From contig JAKZAP010000015.1 of the NCBI GenBank assembly GCA_023053575.1, positions 16,178,142 through 16,242,141 of the forward strand: DNA of 64,000 nt, read 5' to 3'. A program made the translations under genes and the position numbers. Below are positions 1 through 9,382 of this stretch, piece after piece. Numbering within the stretch: the first letter of the stretch is position 1; every line of letters begins with the position of its first letter. This DNA is from Branchinecta lynchi (taxonomy: Eukaryota; Arthropoda; Branchiopoda; Anostraca; Branchinectidae). The notes below the pieces were generated by a model, which saw only the letters and a list, made by a program, of their open reading frames with translations, was not told the origin of the DNA and did not search any database.

Positions 1-936
1 CTCTTTGTTGAAAATACGTACAAATTTAGGGATAAAACTGTAGCATCGCGCCACATCACGTTTCGTTACCTCTACAAATAGCTAAATCGCTGTGAAGCAG
101 CCCGTGAGAAAAAGTAGAAGTCAAAGCTGACTGGTTCTAAGGACGTGCTCCAGTGCGGGTCAGCGCGCGGAGTACGCCTCCTTCACCATTTTTTCTGCGA
201 TAAGCAAACGCGAAGACGGAAGAGAAGTAAACGGGTATCAACAGCAGCTCAAAGCTAGAGTAAATAACTCTAGGTCCACTCAGCTTTGTCGGGGTATTCA
301 TAGTCGCTGCATGGGACTGGAGACAGAAGTTCTATCCCATTTCTCTTGTACCTTCCTCGACGTTACAGGAATTCCCGTATAGATTCAACTTTTTTGCCCT
401 CTGACCCTTGTGCAAAGTTATCTTCGATTGCCCAAAACCTTCACGTCTCTGCCCTTGGCCATTTCTCCGCACTCCATCTAGGAAGAAGATGTTTTAGAGC
501 CGATTAGTCCCTTTTCTTTCTTTTTTATAAATATTTATTTTATGATCTCGTGCATTTACTACATTATTGAAAGCTCAGTGTATTTTTTTTCCTTTTCTTT
601 GTCTATACAGGACTATTTTCCTCTTCTTCAGTGCGTAAATAAAATCCATCATCCTCATCATCATCCTTATTTGTTCTTGATAACACGACAAAACTGAGCA
701 TAGCTAGGGGTAATTGCTGTGAGCTTTCAGATGATACCAGTCCAGACCCCTTTCACCACTGAGCATACCAGAGCCTCGTTTTCGTTGCACGCTGCAAGTC
801 TACTTCTCGGAAGCTTCTGCTAAATGGCGTTTTTACTTCGACAGCGAAGCGCATTAACTTCCGGCTGATTCTTTCTACATCCTATTCGCACTGCAATGCT
901 TCCGAGGAGGAGGACAGCGCTTCTCGAGAATCGCGG
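1..936. other. Intergenic DNA with an old dispersed repeat
   Basis: I see no gene here. Positions about 771-912 resemble, in inverted orientation, the repeat units at 31509-31755. Both contain stretches around CGTTGCACGCTG, CACTGCA and CTTCTCGGAAG. The rest is unassigned A/T-rich sequence. Confidence 0.4.
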
Positions 937-1304
937 GACTTGTCTTACCTGTAATACTTCTGTAACCTACTTCCATAAACACTCCATATATTTCTAAACC
1001 CGGAGACCCCAAACGGTACATTCTAACCCCTCTAACAAAACCACGCTGAGTTTTAAACTAGCCATGTTTTGCTATCTCCGATGTGTATCACGCTGTCGAC
1101 GGTTGCCTGCGAGAAGTTTTTCCATCAGAAAAAACGGTTATATAAATTGTTACACTGTTTTCGCTACAAGTCATCGGGTCTCGGACAAGGCATAAAACAG
1201 CAAAAACCGTGGAATATTTGTTGAAAGCACAGCATAGTTTTAAAGTATACAAATATTTTAAAATGCTGTAAGCTGAAGAGTAAATAGTGCGAGAGGTCCT
1301 TTAA
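937..1304. repeat. Diverged copy of a TTAA-flanked MITE
   Basis: This stretch aligns over about 360 bp with 26705-27086. Shared blocks include the CGGAGACCCCAAA, GATGTGTATCACGCTGTCG and GAGAAGTTTTTCCATCAG regions. It ends in GGTCCTTTAA like its relative. A third, shorter copy lies near 14500-14757. The left end is worn and its position is approximate. Confidence 0.6.
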
Positions 1305-1351
1305 GCATTGTTCAAATAGGTGTAATAAGTTGAATAGCACTAAACGGGATG

Positions 1352-1463
1352 TTTACGTCTTTTCATTTACTTCTGGTCATATTTTGTAAGTGTATTTCGT
1401 AAATTTGTATTCCTCCTCTAGCTTTTAATTATTTGGATTAACTTGATTGATTGATTGATTAAT
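1352..1463 (+). mobile_element. 3' end of a non-LTR retrotransposon
   Basis: This short 5'-truncated fragment matches the 3' UTR of the element at 24068-24474. Both share a TATTTTGTAA...AAATTTGT...CTAGCTTTTA...TTTGGATTAA block. Both end in a (TTGA/TTGATTGA)n tail, which is typical of target-primed insertion. Confidence 0.6.
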
Positions 1464-1513
1464 ACATACCCGTGTTCAAATAGGAAGTGTAGGTTCTTAG
1501 CAATGCAGCGTTT

Positions 1514-2122
1514 TGTGAGGATACATCTAGTATACAAATATATCTTGATCAAAGCTTATTCAACAAGCTCTATCCTCAACTCTCTCTATTTCCGACTAGC
1601 TCTAACGCCCACGCTTTTCTCCGACGGAGAGAGTTTATTTCCTTTTCTCCAATCAAAGAACTCTTTTCCCCATCAAGAACCTAGACAAACTCACTCCATT
1701 GGTCACCAACCCTTTCATACTGTATAGAGATTTGCTAGGACGTACGAACAGTAACACTATTCGTTAAAGCACTCAGTTGACATTTCCAAGGGCTTAAAAG
1801 GACCAACCTCGCAGTTCGGAAGTCAGTTCGGTTCGGATCTCAGTTCGACTTGGAGTTCGACCTGGGCTCTGTTCTCAGTTCAGTTGACCTTTGAGCAAAT
1901 TAAGTGACAAGTGTTAACCAACCTATCTTCAATGTAAGTACGAACCTTAATAAATGTGTTTTAGTTATTGACCTACGAACTGAGTATCGCCTTCGAAAAG
2001 ACTCGGGGTATAACGGTGTATTCGCACCACAAACCAGTCGCCAATATTATTACGCTCGCCCGCTACTCTCAACCACACCACTGAGGTATCTTCACGCTAC
2101 ACGCGTCAACAGTCTTTTCATA
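1514..2122 (+). repeat. Left LTR
   Basis: It begins TGTGAGGATACATC, identical to the start of the right LTR. Identity is about 99% to roughly position 2060 and then drops abruptly. The right border at 2122 is inferred from the following primer-binding-like sequence and from the position of GTTT after the right LTR. Confidence 0.75.
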
Positions 2123-2124
2123 TT

Positions 2125-2142
2125 TGGTGACATGCGCGGTCA
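2125..2142 (+). promoter_or_regulatory. Putative primer binding site
   Basis: TGGTGACATGCGCGGTCA starts with TGG, as expected for pairing to the CCA end of a tRNA, about two bases after the LTR. I did not identify the primer tRNA. Confidence 0.45.
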
Positions 2143-2525
2143 ATAACTAAAAGAAAAAAGAAAAAACGGACATCCGAAATATTGGTACGATGATATTTGA
2201 TACCCATTTGATTTTTAACCATGAATCAATCACCCAGGTTTAACGACGATCTTTAAAGACATGATGCAAAACCCAAAACAAACCCATTTTTTTCATTGAT
2301 TACAACTAAACCCATAAATGAACCAATCACAAGTTCTAGGCATAAAACTCGTAAAAGATAGGCATTTCTCATGAAATTTGAAAATATTTAATATTCTGAT
2401 CTTATTTCTCGTGATATAAAATCTGAGCCGAAGAACGTTTTTACGGGGCGTCCGAAAAAGCTCAAAAAACAAACCTACTTAAAAACATCCCAGAATTTGA
2501 TGGCGCGACGGACGTATCGGAATTC

Positions 2526-3638
2526 TTGCAAATTCTTGACTACATCATAAACTATGCGGGAGGAGACGCGGAATGGGCAAGCATTAAAAGCATCCTGCCC
2601 CTACGACTGAAAGGAACCGCGCTAAAATATGTCGCAACAATAATGACGGATACCCTGACATACGCGCAATTCGTAGACCAGTTCAGACAACGCTTCAAAG
2701 AAACGACAGACCTTGAAAACCTAAGGTATGACATCCCGACCTTGCTCCCTCACATGTCAGTCAGGGATTACGCGGACTTAGTGCGTCGCAAAACAGCAAT
2801 AACCCTGGGTGACACGGTGAATGAAACATTCACAAGAGCAGTCTTCGAGAATTTCAAGATCGGCTTACCAGAACGACTGTTTAAAATCTGTGTGAGCAGA
2901 CAAATTCAAAACCTTGAAGCTGCAATTGAAACTGTTGAAAATGAGATCTCCATAGAAAATCTGGTAAGAGCCCACCGAAAACTATCAATCAACGCAGCGG
3001 GATCGATAATGGCTCCAGATAATGTTAGATCCAGATCGTCATCACCGTCAGTCTACGAAACCCCAACCAGAGATCGGTCACCTGAAACCCCCAAAAGATC
3101 AACCAATACCCGGCCCCGTAGAGTATCTTTCGCCGAAAACCACGAAAATGACCAGTCGAGTCCCCAACGGAAACCTCAAAACGAACCCAATATCTCAAAC
3201 AGAAGGGCAATTATCTGCTATTATTGCAACAAGGAGGGACACATCCAGCGCAATTGTTTCAAACGCGAGCGGGACGTCGCTTACCAAGCATCGGCAACTG
3301 GCTTCTCTCATTACCGCTCCCGACCAAACGAATTCTTCCCTTCGATTATCCGTTCCCAGCAGAAATCTCAGGTTTTCCGGAGGCCAAACCGCGATCAATA
3401 CTTCCGGGGAGCCAGAAGAGCTTTCTCCGAACAGGAACCAAGACGCAGCTACTTTGCGGAAAATAGTAATACTGGATTCCAAAACAGTTATGACCGCGAT
3501 CAATATTTCCAGGAGACCAGACGGAATCATCCGAGCGACAGAGGGAGCAACCTTTCGGGAAATGCCACACCCGGATCCCAAAACAACTACAGCCGCGATT
3601 CAAAAAACGAGTATTTCGCTGCTGCACCAATGATTTAG
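2526..3638 (+). CDS. gag: Retrotransposon Gag (capsid and nucleocapsid)
   Basis: Gag coats the retrotransposon RNA and forms the particle. Residues about 10-120 resemble the retrotransposon gag capsid domain: a helical region with W, LKGTA and an F..RF segment. A C-x2-C-x4-H-x4-C zinc knuckle lies near residues 231-244. The C-terminal third is rich in R, N, F and Y with repeated DQYF motifs. No ATG is available. The given start is a TTG, and the frame is open back to 2427, after a TGA at 2424-2426, so the N-terminus is missing, frameshifted or non-AUG-initiated. The reading frame overlaps the protease frame from 3467 to 3638. Confidence 0.85.
   Translation: MQILDYIINYAGGDAEWASIKSILPLRLKGTALKYVATIMTDTLTYAQFVDQFRQRFKETTDLENLRYDIPTLLPHMSVRDYADLVRRKTAITLGDTVNETFTRAVFENFKIGLPERLFKICVSRQIQNLEAAIETVENEISIENLVRAHRKLSINAAGSIMAPDNVRSRSSSPSVYETPTRDRSPETPKRSTNTRPRRVSFAENHENDQSSPQRKPQNEPNISNRRAIICYYCNKEGHIQRNCFKRERDVAYQASATGFSHYRSRPNEFFPSIIRSQQKSQVFRRPNRDQYFRGARRAFSEQEPRRSYFAENSNTGFQNSYDRDQYFQETRRNHPSDRGSNLSGNATPGSQNNYSRDSKNEYFAAAPMI
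3602..3608 (+). promoter_or_regulatory. Slippery heptamer for -1 frameshift, gag to protease
   Basis: A AAA AAC lies exactly in the gag frame (TCA AAA AAC) 28 bases before the gag stop. It is the canonical X XXY YYZ form. A -1 slip here enters the protease frame, which is open from 3467 to 4159. Confidence 0.7.
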
Positions 3639-3688
3639 GTCAGCAGCGAGTTCGACAGATTAACGCCAATAATCGAAAAACTTATTAT

Positions 3689-4159
3689 TTGAATGAAGTG
3701 TTTGATGAATTTTGTGACTTGCCAATTGTAAATAGCTTCATGTTTAATAATGTCAGAGCCAAAACTTTAGTCGACTCTGGCGCTTCTTGTTGCCTAATAA
3801 GGTCAGACGTTTTTGAAAAATTCAAACCTGACGAAAGACGAAAAGTCCGACCAGTAACTCGGCAACTTAGCTCAATTACAGGCCACTCTCTCAAAGCTCG
3901 AGAATTAGCGTATGTGAACGTTAAATTTCGAGGGAGAACTATGCCTACTGAGTTTTTGATATGTTCTGATATACCCTACGAAGTTGTCCTTGGTTTCCCG
4001 TTTCTGAGAGAAAACAGTATTTTTCTAGATGCGGAGAATAAAACCGTGCACTTCAAATCAGACTTTTCAAAAAAGTTGAAAACCGAATCAGCAGCGTGTA
4101 TACGAGACGAGACAGACCAAAGCCCCAAAACAGACCGAAAGACTACCAAAAAACCTTAG
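3689..4159 (+). CDS. pro: Retropepsin-like aspartic protease
   Basis: This enzyme cleaves the Gag-Pol precursor. The active-site signature is LVDSGA (Asp 29). The flap and helix side is represented by VVLGFPFLREN near residues 95-106, a usual Ty3/gypsy pattern. The first ATG is at 3689, but the frame is open upstream through the gag end, so it is probably made as a Gag-Pro fusion after frameshifting. It ends at 4159 and overlaps the RT frame from 4096. An in-frame AAA AAA pair at 4148-4153 lies just before its stop and could allow a second -1 shift, although the X position is C and not ideal. Confidence 0.85.
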   Translation: MNEVFDEFCDLPIVNSFMFNNVRAKTLVDSGASCCLIRSDVFEKFKPDERRKVRPVTRQLSSITGHSLKARELAYVNVKFRGRTMPTEFLICSDIPYEVVLGFPFLRENSIFLDAENKTVHFKSDFSKKLKTESAACIRDETDQSPKTDRKTTKKP

Positions 4160-6732
4160 TTTTCGTGAATAATGTTTACCGGGAAAATCAGCAAAACCGA
4201 CGAAATTTCGAACAAGCAAACCACGACCGGACAAATAACAGAAACTTCCAGCGGACAAATTATCAGGCGCGCTTCGGTCTGCAGAAAGTTTTTCCGCGAA
4301 CAGACTACGGTCGTTACGGAAACAGCCAGCGAAGGAATTGGCGAACAGGGATCAATACTAGCCAGACGGCAAATGCAATCACAAGGCGAGCGCTAGTGGA
4401 CGGCCATAAAGCTCTTGCACCCTTTTCGACGACCACGCGTTCCAAAATTCCAGATAGAGACACGCAGATACAATCAGTAATTGAAGCACTGAATAGTATT
4501 AACCGGCCAAACCCCAAATCTAACCGCGAATCGGAAACTGAAATAATAAGCCTAGGACCAAAGTCCGCCCCTTCCGATAAAAGTACCAGTCCGGAGCCGA
4601 GCTCAATACCGAACGTCGCAGAAGCTCCAAAAGAAATAGAAAAAGACAGTGACAAATCCCTAAACAGATTGCTTGTAATACTGGAAAAGCGAACCACAAT
4701 CTCTGCGGGTGCAAATTCAACCGCAAGCATAAAATTAGTTCACGAAGATTCAGGTACAGACAGTTGTATTTCCGGCGACTTCATAATCGAAGGTTACCCA
4801 CTTGAGGGGTACACTAAAATTGTCATTGACGACCAATTGATTTCGGCAGTAAATGGACGAGGAAAAATACAAATCCTAAACGGCCAAAACCATCCAATGA
4901 AACTGCCGGCAGGACCTATTGGCACAGCTACTATTTTTACCGACGGACAAGACGAAATTTTAATTCCGGACGTGATAGCATCTATCCAGAATAATGAACA
5001 AACCGAAACTAAAATTTCAGATGAGGACTACGGAATGTCAAAAGAAACATTTTTGTCACAATTTGACCTAAACGAAGCAAAAAGTAAAAAAGAAAAAGAG
5101 GAATTTGGATCTTTACTTTGGGATCACAGATGGAGCTTCGCCAGGGACGAAAAAGATATTGGTTGCACAAATTTGCTAGAAGCCACGATTGATACTGGCG
5201 ATGCTGAACCCATATCCATAAGACCATATAAGCTACCACACCAACACAAATTTTGGGTCGAAAGCAAAATAAATGAAATGATGGATCTTGATTTGATTGA
5301 GGAATCAGCCTCACCTTGGTCTTTTCCGGTGGTACTCGTATCAAAGAAAGACGGTTCATTACGCATGTGTACAGATTTCCGACGCCTAAATACTGTTTTA
5401 AAGGGCAACAGCAACCCAAACCCACTGACAGTAGATAATCTTCAGGCAATGGGAGGTGCATGCATTTTCAGCACTTTAGATCTTTTTCAAGCCTTTTACC
5501 AAATAAAAGTGAGAAAGCAAGACAGACCAAAATTAGCATTTGCCGTACCATTCATGGGACTTTTTCAGTACAAAAGATTACCGTTCGGATTGAAAACTTC
5601 GCCTGGAATTTTTGTTCAACTTATGCTAAAAATCTTCCGCGGATTACTGAACAAAAACATCTGCTTATTCATGGACGATATTTGTGCTTTCTCCAAGGAC
5701 TTCGAGACCCATAAAGAAGTTATCAGGCAAACCTTGACCAAAATTCATGATGCCGGACTGAAACTGAAAGCTTCAAAATGCTTTTTTTTAAAAAGGAAAA
5801 TATCCTACCTAGGACATGTAATTAGCGAGGGCCAAATTTCGCCAGATCCCGCCAAAATCAGCGCGATAACAAAATTTGATCCAAAATCCATCACCGACAT
5901 AACGAAATTAAGAGCCTTCCTAGGAATGACGTCATACCTGCGGAAATTCATCCGTAACTATTCTAAACTTGCCTTACCTCTTACCAATATGCTAAAAAAG
6001 GGAGCAGAAATCCGCATGGGACCGGACCAAATACAGGCTATTGAGGCATTGAAAATTGCTATAACCTCGGAACCAGTTCTAACCCTCTATCAACCGGAAC
6101 TAGAAATCGAAATGGCGACGGACGCATCTAAAGATTGTATAGGAGCAATACTTTATCATCCTGATGGGAAAGGTCAGCGAATCATTGAGTACGGATCTCG
6201 AACGTTGAATACGGCTCAGACCAATTATTCAGTTCTGGAAAAAGAGTTTTTGGCGATTATTACGTTCATCGAAACCTGGAAGCACTACATTCTGGGGAAA
6301 AAGATAAAAATCTACTCGGATCACAAACCATTGCAATATCTCCAATGTCTGCGCGAACCAAAGAACTCAAGAATAACGCGATGGGTCTTAACGCTCAGCC
6401 AATACGATTACGAAATCATTTATTTACCAGGAAAGTTCAATCGAGTTCCAGACTTCCTTTCGCGACTATCTAGTAATCCGGAACCACCAAAAGAGAAACT
6501 TCAGACTTTTTCCCTAACGGAATTGCAAAATATGCTTGATATCTTGGACTCCGAAAAAAGAACTGAAGCAGTACTAGCCATTAATGCGGCTGGACCAAAA
6601 ATGTCGGCGAAGAAAGGTGAAAAAACGGCTAAAAACCAAAAACCCGGAAAAAGAGAAAACTTCTTCTTCCAGAAACCCTTTTCCAGATCCAATCGATCAA
6701 TACGAAAGCTTGCCTACCGGCTTAAATACTGA
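4096..6732 (+). CDS. pol: Reverse transcriptase and RNase H
   Basis: This frame copies the element RNA into DNA and degrades the RNA strand. After a variable N-terminal region of about 330 residues, the RT fold shows VSKKDGS, CTDFRRLN (near 425), LPFGLKTSP and the catalytic FMDD (near 525-528, the YMDD equivalent). RNase H follows, with ATDASKDCIGA (near 674), a YSVLEKEFLAI block and YSDHKPLQ (near 739). The initiator shown is a GTG, so it is probably translated as part of a fusion. It overlaps the protease frame by 64 bases (-1 relation) and the integrase frame by 149 bases (+1 relation). Confidence 0.9.
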   Translation: MYTRRDRPKPQNRPKDYQKTLVFVNNVYRENQQNRRNFEQANHDRTNNRNFQRTNYQARFGLQKVFPRTDYGRYGNSQRRNWRTGINTSQTANAITRRALVDGHKALAPFSTTTRSKIPDRDTQIQSVIEALNSINRPNPKSNRESETEIISLGPKSAPSDKSTSPEPSSIPNVAEAPKEIEKDSDKSLNRLLVILEKRTTISAGANSTASIKLVHEDSGTDSCISGDFIIEGYPLEGYTKIVIDDQLISAVNGRGKIQILNGQNHPMKLPAGPIGTATIFTDGQDEILIPDVIASIQNNEQTETKISDEDYGMSKETFLSQFDLNEAKSKKEKEEFGSLLWDHRWSFARDEKDIGCTNLLEATIDTGDAEPISIRPYKLPHQHKFWVESKINEMMDLDLIEESASPWSFPVVLVSKKDGSLRMCTDFRRLNTVLKGNSNPNPLTVDNLQAMGGACIFSTLDLFQAFYQIKVRKQDRPKLAFAVPFMGLFQYKRLPFGLKTSPGIFVQLMLKIFRGLLNKNICLFMDDICAFSKDFETHKEVIRQTLTKIHDAGLKLKASKCFFLKRKISYLGHVISEGQISPDPAKISAITKFDPKSITDITKLRAFLGMTSYLRKFIRNYSKLALPLTNMLKKGAEIRMGPDQIQAIEALKIAITSEPVLTLYQPELEIEMATDASKDCIGAILYHPDGKGQRIIEYGSRTLNTAQTNYSVLEKEFLAIITFIETWKHYILGKKIKIYSDHKPLQYLQCLREPKNSRITRWVLTLSQYDYEIIYLPGKFNRVPDFLSRLSSNPEPPKEKLQTFSLTELQNMLDILDSEKRTEAVLAINAAGPKMSAKKGEKTAKNQKPGKRENFFFQKPFSRSNRSIRKLAYRLKY

Positions 6733-9382
6733 TGATTCACTTGACGTTTCCGTGCTAGAAAAAAGGTCACCCTTGCGCATAGAAAACCTGCGAAAATTCC
6801 AGCAGACCGATTACTTCTGCAAAAACCTAATAGATCGTGTTGAGTCCTCGATTACCTTACCGCTCGACTTGAAATCCTTCGAAAAGGACGTGGACCAATT
6901 TATTGTTGATGAAAGTGGTGTACTTTGCAAATATTATACGGCACCACAGCCCTATAAATCAGCTGAAATCAAAATGATACCGGTCTTACCACTGATTCTA
7001 CTCGCTGAAGCTATCAAGCAGATCCATGACAAAGATTTGGCTCACTTGGGACTGGCAAAAACCTATCATAAATTCAAGGAAGAATTTTATCGCCCTAGTG
7101 TCTACAGCAAGGTAAAAGAATACATTCTAAGCTGCAGAGGCTGTAACCTAAGAAAGTTGACTCCCACCAGACCAATCCAAATTCTCGGTAGTGCCCCACT
7201 TCCAACTCAACCTTACGAGGTGTTAAGCATGGATATATGGAAAGCCGGAACCCCCTCGGAACGTGGGTACAAGGCGGTGCTCACTGTAACTGATATGCTT
7301 TCGAAATTCTTATTCGCATTGCCACTTTACGGAGAAAAAGCATCAGATATTGCGGACGCCCTAGTAGAACAGTTGTTCTGTAAATACGGTTTTCCTTCAG
7401 CAATCCTATCAGACAGAGGAACCAACTTCCTACATTCACTGAACGCGGAGCTATTTAAGATCCTCGGTGTCACCCGTTTACTGACAAGCGCGGCAAACCC
7501 GAAAACAAATCCGATAGAAAGATTCCATTCAACACTCGGAGACAGTTTAGCCATAATTTGCCGGGACGATCCAACAACCTGGGATAAATACCTCCAAATG
7601 GTAGTTTTTGCTATAAATACCAGCTACAGGGAATCGCTAGGTGACTCAAGTCATTACGTTTTCTTCCTACGGGAACCTAAAACAGCAATAAATGAAATAC
7701 TCGGATGCCGAAAATTCTACAATGTAGATACAAATTTTAAATCTGAGATAATAGCACGAATGCGCTATTGCTATGAGACTGTGAGGAAAAATCTCGAAAA
7801 GGCCAAAAATAATCATACGGAGTACTACAACAGGAAAGCCCGTAATTTCCATACGTACCAACCTGGTGATCTAGTATTTCTTGAAATCCAAAAAGATGGA
7901 AAACTGGCTGACAGATACAAGGGTCCTTATCGTGTTGAAAAAAGAGAGAAAAACGATCTAACTTACCAACTAAGACACACGGAAACCGGCAAACCTTACG
8001 TCGCTCACCACAACCGTCTAAAAAGAGCGTATCAAAAGAGCCCATGGACAACCGAACCCCTACCGGAAACAAAAGAAACCTCATCGCTATTCGAGAAAGG
8101 TCCAATATTGGCAAACCGATTAAAGAATATGAAACCGCATCACCTGTTTCTGCCTACCATTTTTGACGATGATGAGTTCAATGATTATGCCAGTTCAGGA
8201 GCACCTTTAACTGGGACCAATGTCGCAGTAATGCTGAATAACCAATCACAGATTTCCCAATCACGCGCAAGCTCTCCAGCAGACCCCGACGGTTACCCTA
8301 GCTTGCAGTTTGATTCAGATATTGAAATCCCAAGTTTCTTACACCCACAACAAAATCAGATGCAATTCTTCCCTTCGCGCATTTCTAGCCCAAAACGCGG
8401 AAGAAATCAACCGGATTTAATGGTAGAAGAAAATGTTTCGCCAATCCACCTCAACCACCCGACGGACATAGGAATTCCCTACTTTCGAACCCCTTCTCCG
8501 GAAACTGATTATGAAATACCTGAGAAAGTAAAACCAAAACTAAATTCGTCAAGGCATTTTTACCGCATTTCACCCACTGATGTGTATCCATTGAGTGAGG
8601 ACGAAGAAGAGAGCAAAACCTTAGACCAAGCTATTTGGCCCACAACCTTACCTTTCGACCAAAAATGGCAAAGTTTTGACACTCCTGCAAATTATGATCA
8701 TTGGAAGATGAAACCAGAAATAGCAGGTTCTCGAAAATACATGCTAATTTCCCCAACCGAACTGTTGCAGGAATACCGAAGAGATAAACAACAAAGTTTA
8801 AACCCATTTGCTCCGGAGTATAAAGTACCGGAATCAGCCTCTAGGGCACCAGCAATAGCAGAAGAACCGATTCAGTGGCAGGCCATAAATCCATTTGCCC
8901 CAAATTATCAAGCCCCAGAAATGATAAGAGAGCCTGAACCACAAACACCGACTGAATACGTATTTAATCCAGATGACCCAGGGCCCAGTGGACTGCCCTC
9001 AAAAAACATTTCGCTTGAAACGTACCAATATACAAACCCTCCAACCTCAGCTGCAGAACAAGCGCGAAAGTTATCGGATAAAGCTAAGGCACTAAAAGGA
9101 CGACTGTCACAAGCGTGGGGAAACCTAATGACCCCATCCTCTTCTAGAGATCCTGATCTAGGAAGACCAAAGAAACGGCTCGTAACGGACAGTTTTGAAA
9201 AAAGCGAGAAAGCTCCAAAAAAGCAATACGACGAACCCATACCAGGCCCTTCGGAACCGGTCGTCAAGAATCCTAATCAATACCATGGTCAAACTACGGA
9301 TAAAGTAACCGGTAAAAAGACTGAGGAAGTTCGAACTCGTTCTGGACGAATATCAAAACCGCCAAAAAGACTAAATCTGTGA
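6584..9382 (+). CDS. int: Integrase with long C-terminal extension
   Basis: Integrase inserts the cDNA copy into the genome. An HHCC zinc-binding domain (H-x-H spacing around HDKDLAHLG, then CRGC) covers residues about 147-190. The catalytic core has Asp near 216, Asp 277 and Glu 312. The last two are 35 positions apart, one fewer than usual. A KGPYRV motif near residue 447 marks a GPY/F domain. About 400 further residues are rich in P, S and E, with two NPFAPxYxxPE repeats near 742-775 and basic segments. I recognise no fold there. There is no separate env gene. The frame is +1 relative to RT. Confidence 0.88.
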   Translation: MRLDQKCRRRKVKKRLKTKNPEKEKTSSSRNPFPDPIDQYESLPTGLNTDDSLDVSVLEKRSPLRIENLRKFQQTDYFCKNLIDRVESSITLPLDLKSFEKDVDQFIVDESGVLCKYYTAPQPYKSAEIKMIPVLPLILLAEAIKQIHDKDLAHLGLAKTYHKFKEEFYRPSVYSKVKEYILSCRGCNLRKLTPTRPIQILGSAPLPTQPYEVLSMDIWKAGTPSERGYKAVLTVTDMLSKFLFALPLYGEKASDIADALVEQLFCKYGFPSAILSDRGTNFLHSLNAELFKILGVTRLLTSAANPKTNPIERFHSTLGDSLAIICRDDPTTWDKYLQMVVFAINTSYRESLGDSSHYVFFLREPKTAINEILGCRKFYNVDTNFKSEIIARMRYCYETVRKNLEKAKNNHTEYYNRKARNFHTYQPGDLVFLEIQKDGKLADRYKGPYRVEKREKNDLTYQLRHTETGKPYVAHHNRLKRAYQKSPWTTEPLPETKETSSLFEKGPILANRLKNMKPHHLFLPTIFDDDEFNDYASSGAPLTGTNVAVMLNNQSQISQSRASSPADPDGYPSLQFDSDIEIPSFLHPQQNQMQFFPSRISSPKRGRNQPDLMVEENVSPIHLNHPTDIGIPYFRTPSPETDYEIPEKVKPKLNSSRHFYRISPTDVYPLSEDEEESKTLDQAIWPTTLPFDQKWQSFDTPANYDHWKMKPEIAGSRKYMLISPTELLQEYRRDKQQSLNPFAPEYKVPESASRAPAIAEEPIQWQAINPFAPNYQAPEMIREPEPQTPTEYVFNPDDPGPSGLPSKNISLETYQYTNPPTSAAEQARKLSDKAKALKGRLSQAWGNLMTPSSSRDPDLGRPKKRLVTDSFEKSEKAPKKQYDEPIPGPSEPVVKNPNQYHGQTTDKVTGKKTEEVRTRSGRISKPPKRLNL

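Noticed and set aside
2552..3630. ORFs antisense to or in other frames of gag
   Set aside because: Shadows of the gag gene; gag has the zinc knuckle and capsid domain.
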